This document shows positions 33,473 through 39,599 of a DNA stretch of 39,599 nucleotides, piece after piece (position 1 is the stretch's first letter; the number at the start of each line of letters is the position of its first letter). This DNA is from Oscillospiraceae bacterium (GTDB lineage: Bacteria; Bacillota; Clostridia; Oscillospirales; Oscillospiraceae). Made by a program: the position numbers and the translations under genes. The notes beneath the pieces are model-generated. The model had not been told where the DNA came from. It searched no databases and saw only the letters and a list, made by a program, of their open reading frames with translations. Where the stretch lies: the NCBI GenBank assembly GCA_015068235.1, contig SVKY01000017.1:1-39599 (forward strand), read 5' to 3'.

Positions 33473-34707
33473 TGAAAGAGACGATTTTAGCCATTATTTT
33501 GGTGCTGGCAATTGTTTTGGCAATCGGCACAGGTGTCTATTTTATTTTTATGGACAGCTCCGAGCCGCCGGTTGAGACCGCTCCGCAAACGACCGCTGCA
33601 CCCGTGATCACAATCCCGACAGAGCCTTCTTCCACGCAAGCACCAACCGAGCCCACAACGCAAACACCCGAAACCACACAGGAACCAACACAGGAGCAGA
33701 CCTCTCTTTCCGAAAGCGGCGAGGTCATCATCGTCAATGGCGTTCGCATGTCAACCTTTGTGGCAGATGGTGACGATACCGTTATCGTCGGCGCCGAGGA
33801 GTTCTTGGCTGCACTTGGTCTGAATGCCGAAGGCAGTGCGCATATCTCCGACAAAAATCGAGTGCAGCTATCTTCCGATGCGCTATCACTCACGCTTGAC
33901 AGCACCACCTATAACACCGTGCATAATGGTAAGCTCTATCTGCCGATTTATGAAATTGCCGATGCGCTCTCCTACCCTGTTTGGGTCGATGATGAATATG
34001 GCGGTATTTATATCACCCCGGGCGCAAGAAGTTTTGAGATCCCTGCAGGCGTCAATGTTCCAGTATTGATGTATCACGCTGTGAGCGATAACTGCTGGGG
34101 CTATGAGGAGCTTTTCGTCAGCCCGTCAAGCATGGAGGAGCAGCTGAAGTATTTGGTTGATAACGGCTACGATCCGATTTGGTTCGAGGACTTAGCACAT
34201 GTTGAGGACTATGATAAACCCGTGATTTTGACCTTTGATGACGGCTACGATGATAACTACACCGAGCTGTTCCCTCTGTTGCAGAAATACAATGTCAAGG
34301 CAACGATCTTTGTGATCGGTCAGGATTTCGTCGGCATTGCGCATAAAATGAATGAGCAGCAGATCAGAGAGCTTTCTGATTCAGGCTTGGTTTCAATCCA
34401 ATCCCACAGCTACACCCACAGCGATCTGAGCGCCATGGATAAAGAAACGCTGGAATACGAAATGAATCAGACCAATAAGGTCCTTGCCCGTATCACCGGT
34501 AAGGTTCCCTACGTTCTGTGCTACCCCAGCGGAGATTACAGCAGCTTAACAATCGAGGTTGCCAAGGAGCATTATCTCTTCGGTCTGAAGATGGTCGGTG
34601 GACTTTATAACACCTCTGTAGACGGTCCGTTCGAGGTCAGCCGTTATTATGTCGCAAGGAGCACAGATATTTTTACGTTCTCATCGTATATCTCCTCAGC
34701 AGGTTAA
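33472..34707 (+). CDS. Membrane-anchored polysaccharide deacetylase (NodB domain)
   Basis: A 411-residue protein. Residues 4-27 are a membrane anchor, 31-80 a Thr/Pro/Glu linker and about 84-185 a copper-amine-oxidase-N-like domain (VIIVNGVRM). The NodB deacetylase domain occupies about 195-400. Metal and catalytic motifs are TFDDGYDDN (D256, D257), SHSYTHSDL (H312, H316) and YPSGDYSS. It probably removes acetyl groups from peptidoglycan or another surface glycan. Its ATG overlaps the nrdR stop by one base, so the two are co-transcribed. Confidence 0.93.
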   Translation: MKETILAIILVLAIVLAIGTGVYFIFMDSSEPPVETAPQTTAAPVITIPTEPSSTQAPTEPTTQTPETTQEPTQEQTSLSESGEVIIVNGVRMSTFVADGDDTVIVGAEEFLAALGLNAEGSAHISDKNRVQLSSDALSLTLDSTTYNTVHNGKLYLPIYEIADALSYPVWVDDEYGGIYITPGARSFEIPAGVNVPVLMYHAVSDNCWGYEELFVSPSSMEEQLKYLVDNGYDPIWFEDLAHVEDYDKPVILTFDDGYDDNYTELFPLLQKYNVKATIFVIGQDFVGIAHKMNEQQIRELSDSGLVSIQSHSYTHSDLSAMDKETLEYEMNQTNKVLARITGKVPYVLCYPSGDYSSLTIEVAKEHYLFGLKMVGGLYNTSVDGPFEVSRYYVARSTDIFTFSSYISSAG

Positions 34708-34713
34708 TTATAT

Positions 34714-34746
34714 TTCCCCATAAGAAGCTTCTTATGGGGAATTTTT
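34714..34746 (+). terminator. Terminator after the deacetylase gene
   Basis: TTCCCCATAAGAAG and its exact reverse complement (34714-34727, 34728-34741) form a 28-bp palindrome followed by TTTTT, seven bases after the stop. Confidence 0.9.
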
Positions 34747-34757
34747 ATATGCGTAGA

Positions 34758-34786
34758 TTGACATTTCATCTTCGATTTGATAAAAT
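34758..34786 (+). promoter_or_regulatory. Promoter of the interrupted zinc-ribbon gene
   Basis: TTGACA (34758-34763), 17 bases, TAAAAT (34781-34786), followed by AAAGGAGAG and the ATG at 34814. This is a strong, intact promoter. Confidence 0.85.
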
Positions 34787-34813
34787 AAATAAAAAAAGAA
34801 AAGGAGAGATCAT

Positions 34814-35306
34814 ATGGAAACCAAAATTTGTCCCAGTTGTGGCAATGCGATCGACATTCAGCTCACCTACTGCCCCTATTGTGGCGCAGCGCAGATGCCC
34901 AACACGAGAGTAGACGCCTATCCCCCCCGAGCCCACACCGCAGCAATGGCCCCGTCAGGAGGCTCCTGCGCAGTATCCGGAAGCACCGATTTATACTCCC
35001 CCCGTACCGCAAATGCTGAGATACCAAGGCGAAGAAGGCATTGGCGGAGGTTGGATCGTATTTTTGCGTGTTATGCTTTGGATTTTCTTCTCCATCTTGG
35101 TATTGGTCTATGCCATTGCAGGCATTTCAATGATTGCCAGCGATTTGCCGGGCGAAGGAATTGCCATCATCCTTGTCGGCGTTTTGGCAGCCTTCCTGCT
35201 CATTTCAGGCGGTATGGTCTCCCTGAACAGTGCAAGCAACCAGCGCAAGACCGCAAATAATACCGCGAAGATCCTCCAGTTCCTGCAGGAGCAGTCCAAG
35301 AAGTAA
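34814..35306 (+). pseudogene. Zinc-ribbon, Pro-rich linker, membrane protein interrupted at a C7 tract
   Basis: The first frame encodes METKICPSCGNAIDIQLTYCPYCGAAQMPN, a zinc ribbon with two CPxC pairs, then runs out of frame. At 34922-34928 lies CCCCCCC. Removing one C joins it to a frame reading YPPEPTPQQ, a Pro/Gln-rich linker, then GIGGGWIVFLRVMLWIFFSILVLVYAIAG and a second hydrophobic segment (IAIILVGVLAAFLLISGGMV), ending LQFLQEQSKK. The corrected product would be 163 residues. Promoter, ribosome binding site and terminator are intact. It could be a true mutation, phase variation or a sequencing error. Confidence 0.82.
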
Positions 35307-35312
35307 TTTTAA

Positions 35313-35350
35313 CAGCCCTCACGGTTTTCACCGTGAGGGCTGAGTTTTTT
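35313..35350. terminator. Terminator between the zinc-ribbon gene and the SLH gene
   Basis: A perfect 13-bp stem CAGCCCTCACGGT/ACCGTGAGGGCTG with loop TTTC, followed by AG and TTTTTT on the plus strand. It is shared by two convergent genes but is stronger on the plus strand. Confidence 0.92.
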
Positions 35351-37667
35351 ATAAAATATTTTCAATACAGCGCATTAGGATCGTTGCGACCTGTGCTCTC
35401 GTGGCACTGCCCTGTGGCTGAAGATATACCTTGCTTCCGTTTTGAACACCCGAGATCACCCCTTCAGCAACAGCCCACGAAACCGCTTCCTTTGCCCATG
35501 AGCCGACCTTGCCCGCATCAGGGAAGGAAGACAGTTCCGCACGCTTGGAAACATCTAACCCCTTCGATGCGCAATAACGGTAGAGAATCGTTGCCAATTG
35601 CTCTCTTGTCACAGTTGCATCGGGCGCAAATTTTCCATTGCCGACACCTCCAACGATTTCATTCTCTGCTGCCCACGCAATGGCTTGAGTATACCACTGT
35701 CCGTCTTTGACATCGGAAAAAGTATTTTTGCCCTCCTGCGGACTTCCTTCGTAGCGCCACAAAACAGTTACGAGCATCGCTCTTGTCATTGATGTTTGCG
35801 GTGCAAAAGAGTCATTGCTTACGCCGTTAAAAAGACCATAAAATACCGCATAGTCAATGCCTGCATGCGCCCAATTTCCTGTGGCAGGTGCATCATAAAA
35901 AATTCCGCTCACACAATTGAGCCCACCGGAACACTTTCCATCTGTGTGCAGAATCAGGGATTTCGTTTCACCGCATTGCGTACAGGTCATGATTTTTTCA
36001 CGCACAGCCTCATTCTCCGGATCCGCCGTGATCACACCCTTGTCCCAGCTATGCCCGCTCGGAGCTCCTTGCGTGCGGTAGACTTGATCATGGCAATACT
36101 TGCAAACATAAATATCAAATTGCGGCGCTGTGCAGGTTGCCAACTCGCTGCGCACAAAGTCATGCACATGCTCATGATTCTCGATCTCCCAGTGAGCATA
36201 GAGCGTATGCGGCTGAAAGCTTGTCACAAGTGTCTGCGCAGTAACAAGCTCGCCTTCCTCATAGCCATACGCAGGTTGTGTATACCATCCTTTGAAGTGT
36301 TGATACTTTTTAGCACCCTCTGCTTCCGGCAAATCATATGGCTGATCATAAACAACTCGGAACGACTGTTCCTTCGGTTCACCATAGTCATTCACGAGCA
36401 TCACTTCATATGCCAATACAGAGTGTTCCACCTTCGACGGTTCCTCTAAAGAAAGCGTGAAAAACAGTGGCTTAGAATGATCCGTCACATACCAATACAG
36501 TCGCTTCTCATGAACGATCGGTACGCAGTCAGAAAGCATTGCGCTTGCGCTATAAATCTCGCCAAGCAGATTGCCGTTGCCGTCGATAAAAACATATCTC
36601 AGCATGTCATCTTCCATCCACATCAGCAAAAACTTATCCGCATTAATTTTCACCATATACGGAATTCCCACAGTAATATCGGCATCCGGTGCATAGTTCG
36701 TCACCCATCGGATATCGGTTGCTTCGCTCGTCAGTCTTTCCTTTGGTGTAATTCCCAAAAAAATGTTTCTTTGCCCATACGGCTCAACCGTTCCATCTTG
36801 AACGACCGAAATGCCTGCAGTAATATAAGACGTTGACGAACAATCAAACGCTCCAAGCTCTGCGCCTGTTGCATTATCGCCAAGCTCTCCGTAAAAATCC
36901 ATAACGTATGCCTCTGCGATCACATAGAGATTGCCAAATTCGTTCCAAACATATTCCTGAATCACTGCAGCACGCGGATAAGCGTCACCATGGTCGAGTG
37001 TCAGTAAGCGTTCTCCGTCCGCTATCACAAACTGATTGAAGGAATGACTGACATAGCCTGCGTGTATCTGCTTTGCCTCGCAGGTTTGATCCTCATCGCA
37101 CATATCGGCGATCTCGGCGTAGAAAAACAAATTGGATTGGTGATTTAGTCCATCGGGTGTTTCATACATCAATCGACCGGTTTCCGCATAAATATTCCCA
37201 TTTAGTTCCGTCATACGGAAGCTGCCGGCATAAGCTGCGCATACAGCCTGCACACCTCGCAAGCTTGCTGCGCCCAAGCGTTGCCAGGACTTGCTGTAGC
37301 AGACAAGACGGATCACCTCTTTTTGATCATCCTCATCCGGATTGCTGTCGTCAAAGGCAATAAAATAATGCTCACTTCCCTCATAGAATCCGGAAAAATA
37401 AGGCAGCTCCAACTCCATCACGGTCGAGGAAAGCAATTCAAAGCTTTCATTGTACGTCTCGCGTACAAGTGTGCCGTCATCGTGCTCCAATCTAGTAAAG
37501 GTGCCGTCTTCATTCTTGAGAAGATAGGACTCTATGACCGATGTGTAGGAATACTTGAATACATTATCGGATTCAACCGGATCGTCTACCGTTGCCAAGC
37601 TCGTATGGATCGGCAAGCATGCCACAAGCAAAGCAACCAACAGCACTGCACATAGGAATCTTTTCAT
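35349..37667 (-). CDS. SLH-domain cell-surface protein with InlB B-like repeat
   Basis: A 772-residue secreted protein. The signal sequence (MKRFLCAVLLVALLVAC) contains a possible lipobox LVAC at C17; signal peptidase I cleavage after SLA is the alternative. A long beta-rich domain of unknown function spans about 30-420. It is followed by an InlB B-type repeat (about 430-500, ending in YAHWE), a domain with two CxxC pairs (C522/C525, C562/C565) and GHSW, and three SLH domains (about 589-772) that bind the cell-wall polymer. I start at 37667, where AAGGAG is well spaced. It follows a 23-residue peptide gene. Confidence 0.9.
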   Translation of the reverse strand: MKRFLCAVLLVALLVACLPIHTSLATVDDPVESDNVFKYSYTSVIESYLLKNEDGTFTRLEHDDGTLVRETYNESFELLSSTVMELELPYFSGFYEGSEHYFIAFDDSNPDEDDQKEVIRLVCYSKSWQRLGAASLRGVQAVCAAYAGSFRMTELNGNIYAETGRLMYETPDGLNHQSNLFFYAEIADMCDEDQTCEAKQIHAGYVSHSFNQFVIADGERLLTLDHGDAYPRAAVIQEYVWNEFGNLYVIAEAYVMDFYGELGDNATGAELGAFDCSSTSYITAGISVVQDGTVEPYGQRNIFLGITPKERLTSEATDIRWVTNYAPDADITVGIPYMVKINADKFLLMWMEDDMLRYVFIDGNGNLLGEIYSASAMLSDCVPIVHEKRLYWYVTDHSKPLFFTLSLEEPSKVEHSVLAYEVMLVNDYGEPKEQSFRVVYDQPYDLPEAEGAKKYQHFKGWYTQPAYGYEEGELVTAQTLVTSFQPHTLYAHWEIENHEHVHDFVRSELATCTAPQFDIYVCKYCHDQVYRTQGAPSGHSWDKGVITADPENEAVREKIMTCTQCGETKSLILHTDGKCSGGLNCVSGIFYDAPATGNWAHAGIDYAVFYGLFNGVSNDSFAPQTSMTRAMLVTVLWRYEGSPQEGKNTFSDVKDGQWYTQAIAWAAENEIVGGVGNGKFAPDATVTREQLATILYRYCASKGLDVSKRAELSSFPDAGKVGSWAKEAVSWAVAEGVISGVQNGSKVYLQPQGSATRAQVATILMRCIENIL

Positions 37668-37720
37668 AATTTTTCTCCTTTTTCTTATCATTTATAATAT
37701 ATCATCTTTCATGACATTCG

Positions 37721-37792
37721 TCAAGCGCCCATGCCCGTGAGCATCAGAAGCATCAAAATTGCGGTAGCAAAGCAGAGCAATGTTTCTCTCAT
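37721..37792 (-). CDS. 23-residue hydrophobic membrane peptide
   Basis: MRETLLCFATAILMLLMLTGMGA: a three-residue charged start and a single hydrophobic segment. AGGAGAGAG precedes the ATG at good spacing, and a TAAAAT -10 element and paired direct repeats lie upstream. It ends 53 bases before the SLH protein start, so the two may be co-transcribed. I do not recognise a family. It could instead be a leader peptide. The good ribosome binding site is the main support. Confidence 0.45.
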   Translation of the reverse strand: MRETLLCFATAILMLLMLTGMGA

Positions 37793-37822
37793 TTTCTCTC
37801 TCCTCTCCGGATCTTCAAGCTG

Positions 37823-37853
37823 ATTTTACCGCAAAGTTGTTAGGAAGTTGTTA
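37823..37853 (-). promoter_or_regulatory. Promoter region with OmpR/PhoP-type direct repeats
   Basis: On the minus strand TAACAACTT occurs twice with an 11-bp period (37845-37853 and 37834-37842), followed by TAAAAT (37823-37828). There is no good -35. Direct repeats one helical turn apart over the -35 region are typical of OmpR-family response regulators; the hexamers ATAACA-N5-CTAACA resemble the B. subtilis PhoP box. Confidence 0.45.
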
Positions 37854-37897
37854 TGCCGCAAGCTTTTGATCCTCAGTTTTTGTGCTGACAAGATTTC

Positions 37898-37943
37898 ATA
37901 CTAATCGTCGATTAAAACATTCATTTTAATTGGTGATTGGTAT
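37898..37943. repeat. Second copy of the 20-bp-arm palindrome
   Basis: The arms at 37898-37917 and 37924-37943 around loop CATTCA correspond base for base to the palindrome at 21309-21354, with four arm substitutions. Each turns a Watson-Crick pair into a G-U pair if transcribed from the plus strand. No gene lies between 37793 and 38329. Confidence 0.75.
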
Positions 37944-38081
37944 ATAATCGAAGCATTGAGATTCGCACGACCCCATTGGGGTCTCGCAATGACCGAAACG
38001 AAGCTTATTAATGACAAAAACGAGGATTTTCGTAGCAATCACATAAACGCTGACTTTTTATTGAAACTCAGCATAAAAAGC

Positions 38082-38119
38082 AAGAAAATTCCGCTGTATT
38101 TTTACAATGGAATTTTCTT
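38082..38119. repeat. Intergenic hairpin upstream of the LRR gene
   Basis: Perfect 11-bp arms AAGAAAATTCC (38082-38092) and GGAATTTTCTT (38109-38119) with an inner GTA/TAC pairing. It is followed by CTTAAACC rather than a U tract, so its function is unclear. Confidence 0.6.
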
Positions 38120-38139
38120 AAACCTAAAAACCCGGAAGT

Positions 38140-38249
38140 AAAAGTGCACTTTTGCTTCCACACCACTTGAAAAGTAAAAATCGTTATGCTATACTTAATT
38201 TGGGCATAAAATGTAATACAAAAGAACCTGGAAGCAAAAGTGCACTTTT
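38140..38249 (+). promoter_or_regulatory. LRR-gene promoter between two identical 14-bp palindromes
   Basis: The promoter TTGAAA (38167-38172), 17 bases, TATACT (38190-38195) lies between two copies of AAAAGTGCACTTTT (38140-38153 and 38236-38249), each in a GGAAG(T/C) context. Their centres are 96 bp apart, near -55 and +41 relative to the predicted start. This is the geometry of an operator pair suited to repression by looping. Confidence 0.65.
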
Positions 38250-38329
38250 ATGTCCAATCAGAGCGTCAAGGACAAGTTGTTATTTGACGCTTTACCGCAG
38301 CAGAAAATATAAATTGAGAGGAGATTATT

Positions 38330-39599
38330 ATGAAAACAAAACGTTGTAAAAAGCTGATAGCAATGCTGCTTTGCATGGCAATGCTGCTATCCATGTTCCC
38401 AATGGCGCAAGCAAGCGCCGATTCCGAGACAGAGATCGCCTACCCAGTTGAGGGCGGTAATATTTACTTCAACAAGTTCACTGGCACGATCACAGCTTGT
38501 GACAGAACCGTCACAAGCGCAAACATCCCGGCCGTGATTGGTAGTACAGCCGTTACGACTATCGGTGATTCCGCATTCTTTTACTGTTGGGATCTGACAA
38601 GCGTGACGATCCCTGACAGTGTCACGACTATCGGTGATTCCGCATTCTCATACTGTAGGAATCTGGCGAGCGTGACGATTGGCGATAGTGTCACGACTAT
38701 CGGCGATAACGCATTCTCTTGGTGTTACCCTCTGACAAGCGTGACGATCCCTGACAGTGTCACGACTATCGGTAATTCCGCATTCTATAACTGTTTATAT
38801 CTGCAGAGTGTGACGATCGGCGATGGTGTCACGACTATCGGCGATTCCGCATTCAATTCCTGTGGTGATCTGACGAGCGTGACGCTCGGCGATAGTGTCA
38901 CGACTATCGGTGATTCCGCATTCTATAAATGTTGGAAACTGACAAGCGTGGCGATCCCTGACAGTGTCACGACTATCGGTGATTCCGCATTCTATTCCTG
39001 CGAGGCTTTGACAAGCGTGACGCTCGGCGATAGTGTCACGACTATTGGTAATTCCGCATTCTATTACTGTTTAGCTCTGACGAGTGTGACGATCCCTGAC
39101 AATGTCACGACTATTGGTGATTCCGCATTCTATTACTGTTGGGAACTGACAAGTGTGACGATCCCTGACAGTGTCACAACTATCGGTGATTCCGCATTCT
39201 CTTGCTGTTACGATCTGACGGAGGTTTACTACGAAGGCACAGAGGAAATGTGGAACGAAATCAGCATTGCTGATAACAATGAACCTTTGCTAAATGCAAC
39301 GATCCATTTTATCGATGATTTGGGGCCCACCGAGGAGCCAAGTGAGGAACCCTCTGAACCGAGTGAGGAATCCTCTGAACCGAGTGAGGAATCCTCTGAG
39401 CCGAGCGAGGAACCCTCTGAGCCGAGCGAGGAACCGACTGAACCGAGTGAAGAACCGACTGAACCGAGTGAAGAACCGACTGAACCGAGTGAAGAACCGA
39501 CTGAACCGAGTGAAGAACCGACTGAACCGAGTGAAGAACCGACTGAACCGAGTGAAGAACCGACTGAACCGAGTGAAGAACCGACTGAACCGAGTGAAG
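38330..39599 (+). CDS. BspA-type leucine-rich-repeat surface protein (partial at right edge)
   Basis: The frame is open from the ATG at 38330 to the end of the window (423 codons). GAGAGGAG precedes the start. Residues 1-31 are a signal peptide (KKLIAMLLCMAMLLSMFPMAQASA). After a short domain come ten 23-residue LRR_5/BspA repeats (consensus LTSVTIPDSVTTIGDSAFYYC), each with one cysteine at the same position. A capping segment (YYEGTEEMWNEISIADNN) follows, then a long EPSEEPT tail. The anchor (SLH, LPXTG or other) would lie beyond the edge. Such proteins act in adhesion or host contact. Confidence 0.9.
   Translation, partial: MKTKRCKKLIAMLLCMAMLLSMFPMAQASADSETEIAYPVEGGNIYFNKFTGTITACDRTVTSANIPAVIGSTAVTTIGDSAFFYCWDLTSVTIPDSVTTIGDSAFSYCRNLASVTIGDSVTTIGDNAFSWCYPLTSVTIPDSVTTIGNSAFYNCLYLQSVTIGDGVTTIGDSAFNSCGDLTSVTLGDSVTTIGDSAFYKCWKLTSVAIPDSVTTIGDSAFYSCEALTSVTLGDSVTTIGNSAFYYCLALTSVTIPDNVTTIGDSAFYYCWELTSVTIPDSVTTIGDSAFSCCYDLTEVYYEGTEEMWNEISIADNNEPLLNATIHFIDDLGPTEEPSEEPSEPSEESSEPSEESSEPSEEPSEPSEEPTEPSEEPTEPSEEPTEPSEEPTEPSEEPTEPSEEPTEPSEEPTEPSEEPTEPSE
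38559..39230 (+). repeat. Ten tandem 69-bp leucine-rich-repeat units
   Basis: GTCACGACTATCGGTGATTC recurs with a 69-bp period. Units differ mostly at a few codons before and after TTC...TGT. The high nucleotide identity suggests recent expansion or conversion. Confidence 0.92.
39336..39599 (+). repeat. 21-bp tandem repeats encoding EPSEEPT
   Basis: GAACCGAGTGAAGAACCGACT repeats with a 21-bp period, about 12 units, imperfect at first (EPSEEPS, EPSEESS) and then identical up to the window end. It encodes an acidic, proline-rich, extended spacer. Confidence 0.93.

Noticed and set aside
34922..34928. Programmed ribosomal frameshift at the C7 tract as the main explanation
   Set aside because: No stimulatory downstream structure or internal Shine-Dalgarno at proper distance was evident. 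Mutation, phase variation or sequencing error are simpler, so it is kept only as an alternative.
38559..39599. Regular repeats considered as a CRISPR array
   Set aside because: The periodicity (69 and 21 bp) is in frame with coding repeats, no unique spacers exist and no cas genes are present.

Overview
The window reads as a chromosomal segment of a Gram-positive anaerobe of class Clostridia, most likely from the Oscillospiraceae/Ruminococcaceae group. This rests on the canonical Firmicutes S10-spc gene order, the zinc-type S14, the KOW protein between map and infA, strong sigma-A type promoters (TTGACA-17-TATAAT), GGAGG ribosome binding sites, SLH and BspA-type leucine-rich surface proteins, and hairpin-rich intergenic repeats of a kind I associate with gut Clostridia. 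The genus cannot be named from the sequence alone.

Positions 1-13044 hold one long minus-strand ribosomal operon, from promoter to left edge: rpsJ, rplC, rplD, rplW, rplB, rpsS, rplV, rpsC, rplP, rpmC, rpsQ, rplN, rplX, rplE, rpsZ, rpsH, rplF, rplR, rpsE, rpmD, rplO, secY, adk, map, a KOW RNA-binding protein, infA and rpmJ (cut by the edge). It has a promoter at 13016-13044 and a leader of about 270 nt with a terminator-like hairpin. Two unusually long structured gaps lie inside it (rpsJ-rplC, 131 nt; rpsZ-rpsH, 150 nt).

Positions 13079-22700 hold housekeeping and accessory genes separated by repeats: a zinc-ribbon membrane protein behind a dyad-flanked promoter, two small XRE regulators (the second apparently truncated), a probable minus-strand transcription unit typA - potassium channel - DUF2207 protein - yfbR, a divergent FolD, and a zinc-responsive SmtB/ArsR-type repressor with its CDF exporter. 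MITE-like blocks occupy 13898-14247 and 19979-20255. Positions 22700-25140 form a thiol-redox cluster: thioredoxin, a Crp/Fnr-family regulator, CcdA and a TlpA/ResA-like oxidoreductase. A perfect TGTGAC-TAT-GTCACA palindrome sits about 41 nt upstream of the predicted trxA start site, where a class II Crp-type activator would bind.

Positions 25360-35310 carry mostly envelope and transport genes: a CPA2 antiporter, a 47-residue Cys/Gly-rich peptide, a LytR-CpsA-Psr protein, a DUF2975/XRE/DUF4173 cluster, a uracil permease, a small DUF6514-like gene with a probable CTG start, nrdR, a polysaccharide deacetylase, and a zinc-ribbon membrane protein interrupted at a C7 tract. The right end holds an SLH-domain surface protein preceded by a 23-residue membrane peptide, and a secreted leucine-rich-repeat protein with ten near-identical 69-bp repeats and an EPSEEPT repeat tail that runs off the window. 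The promoter of the latter lies between two identical 14-bp palindromes. I did not find tRNA, rRNA, CRISPR arrays, insertion-sequence transposases or prophage structural genes.
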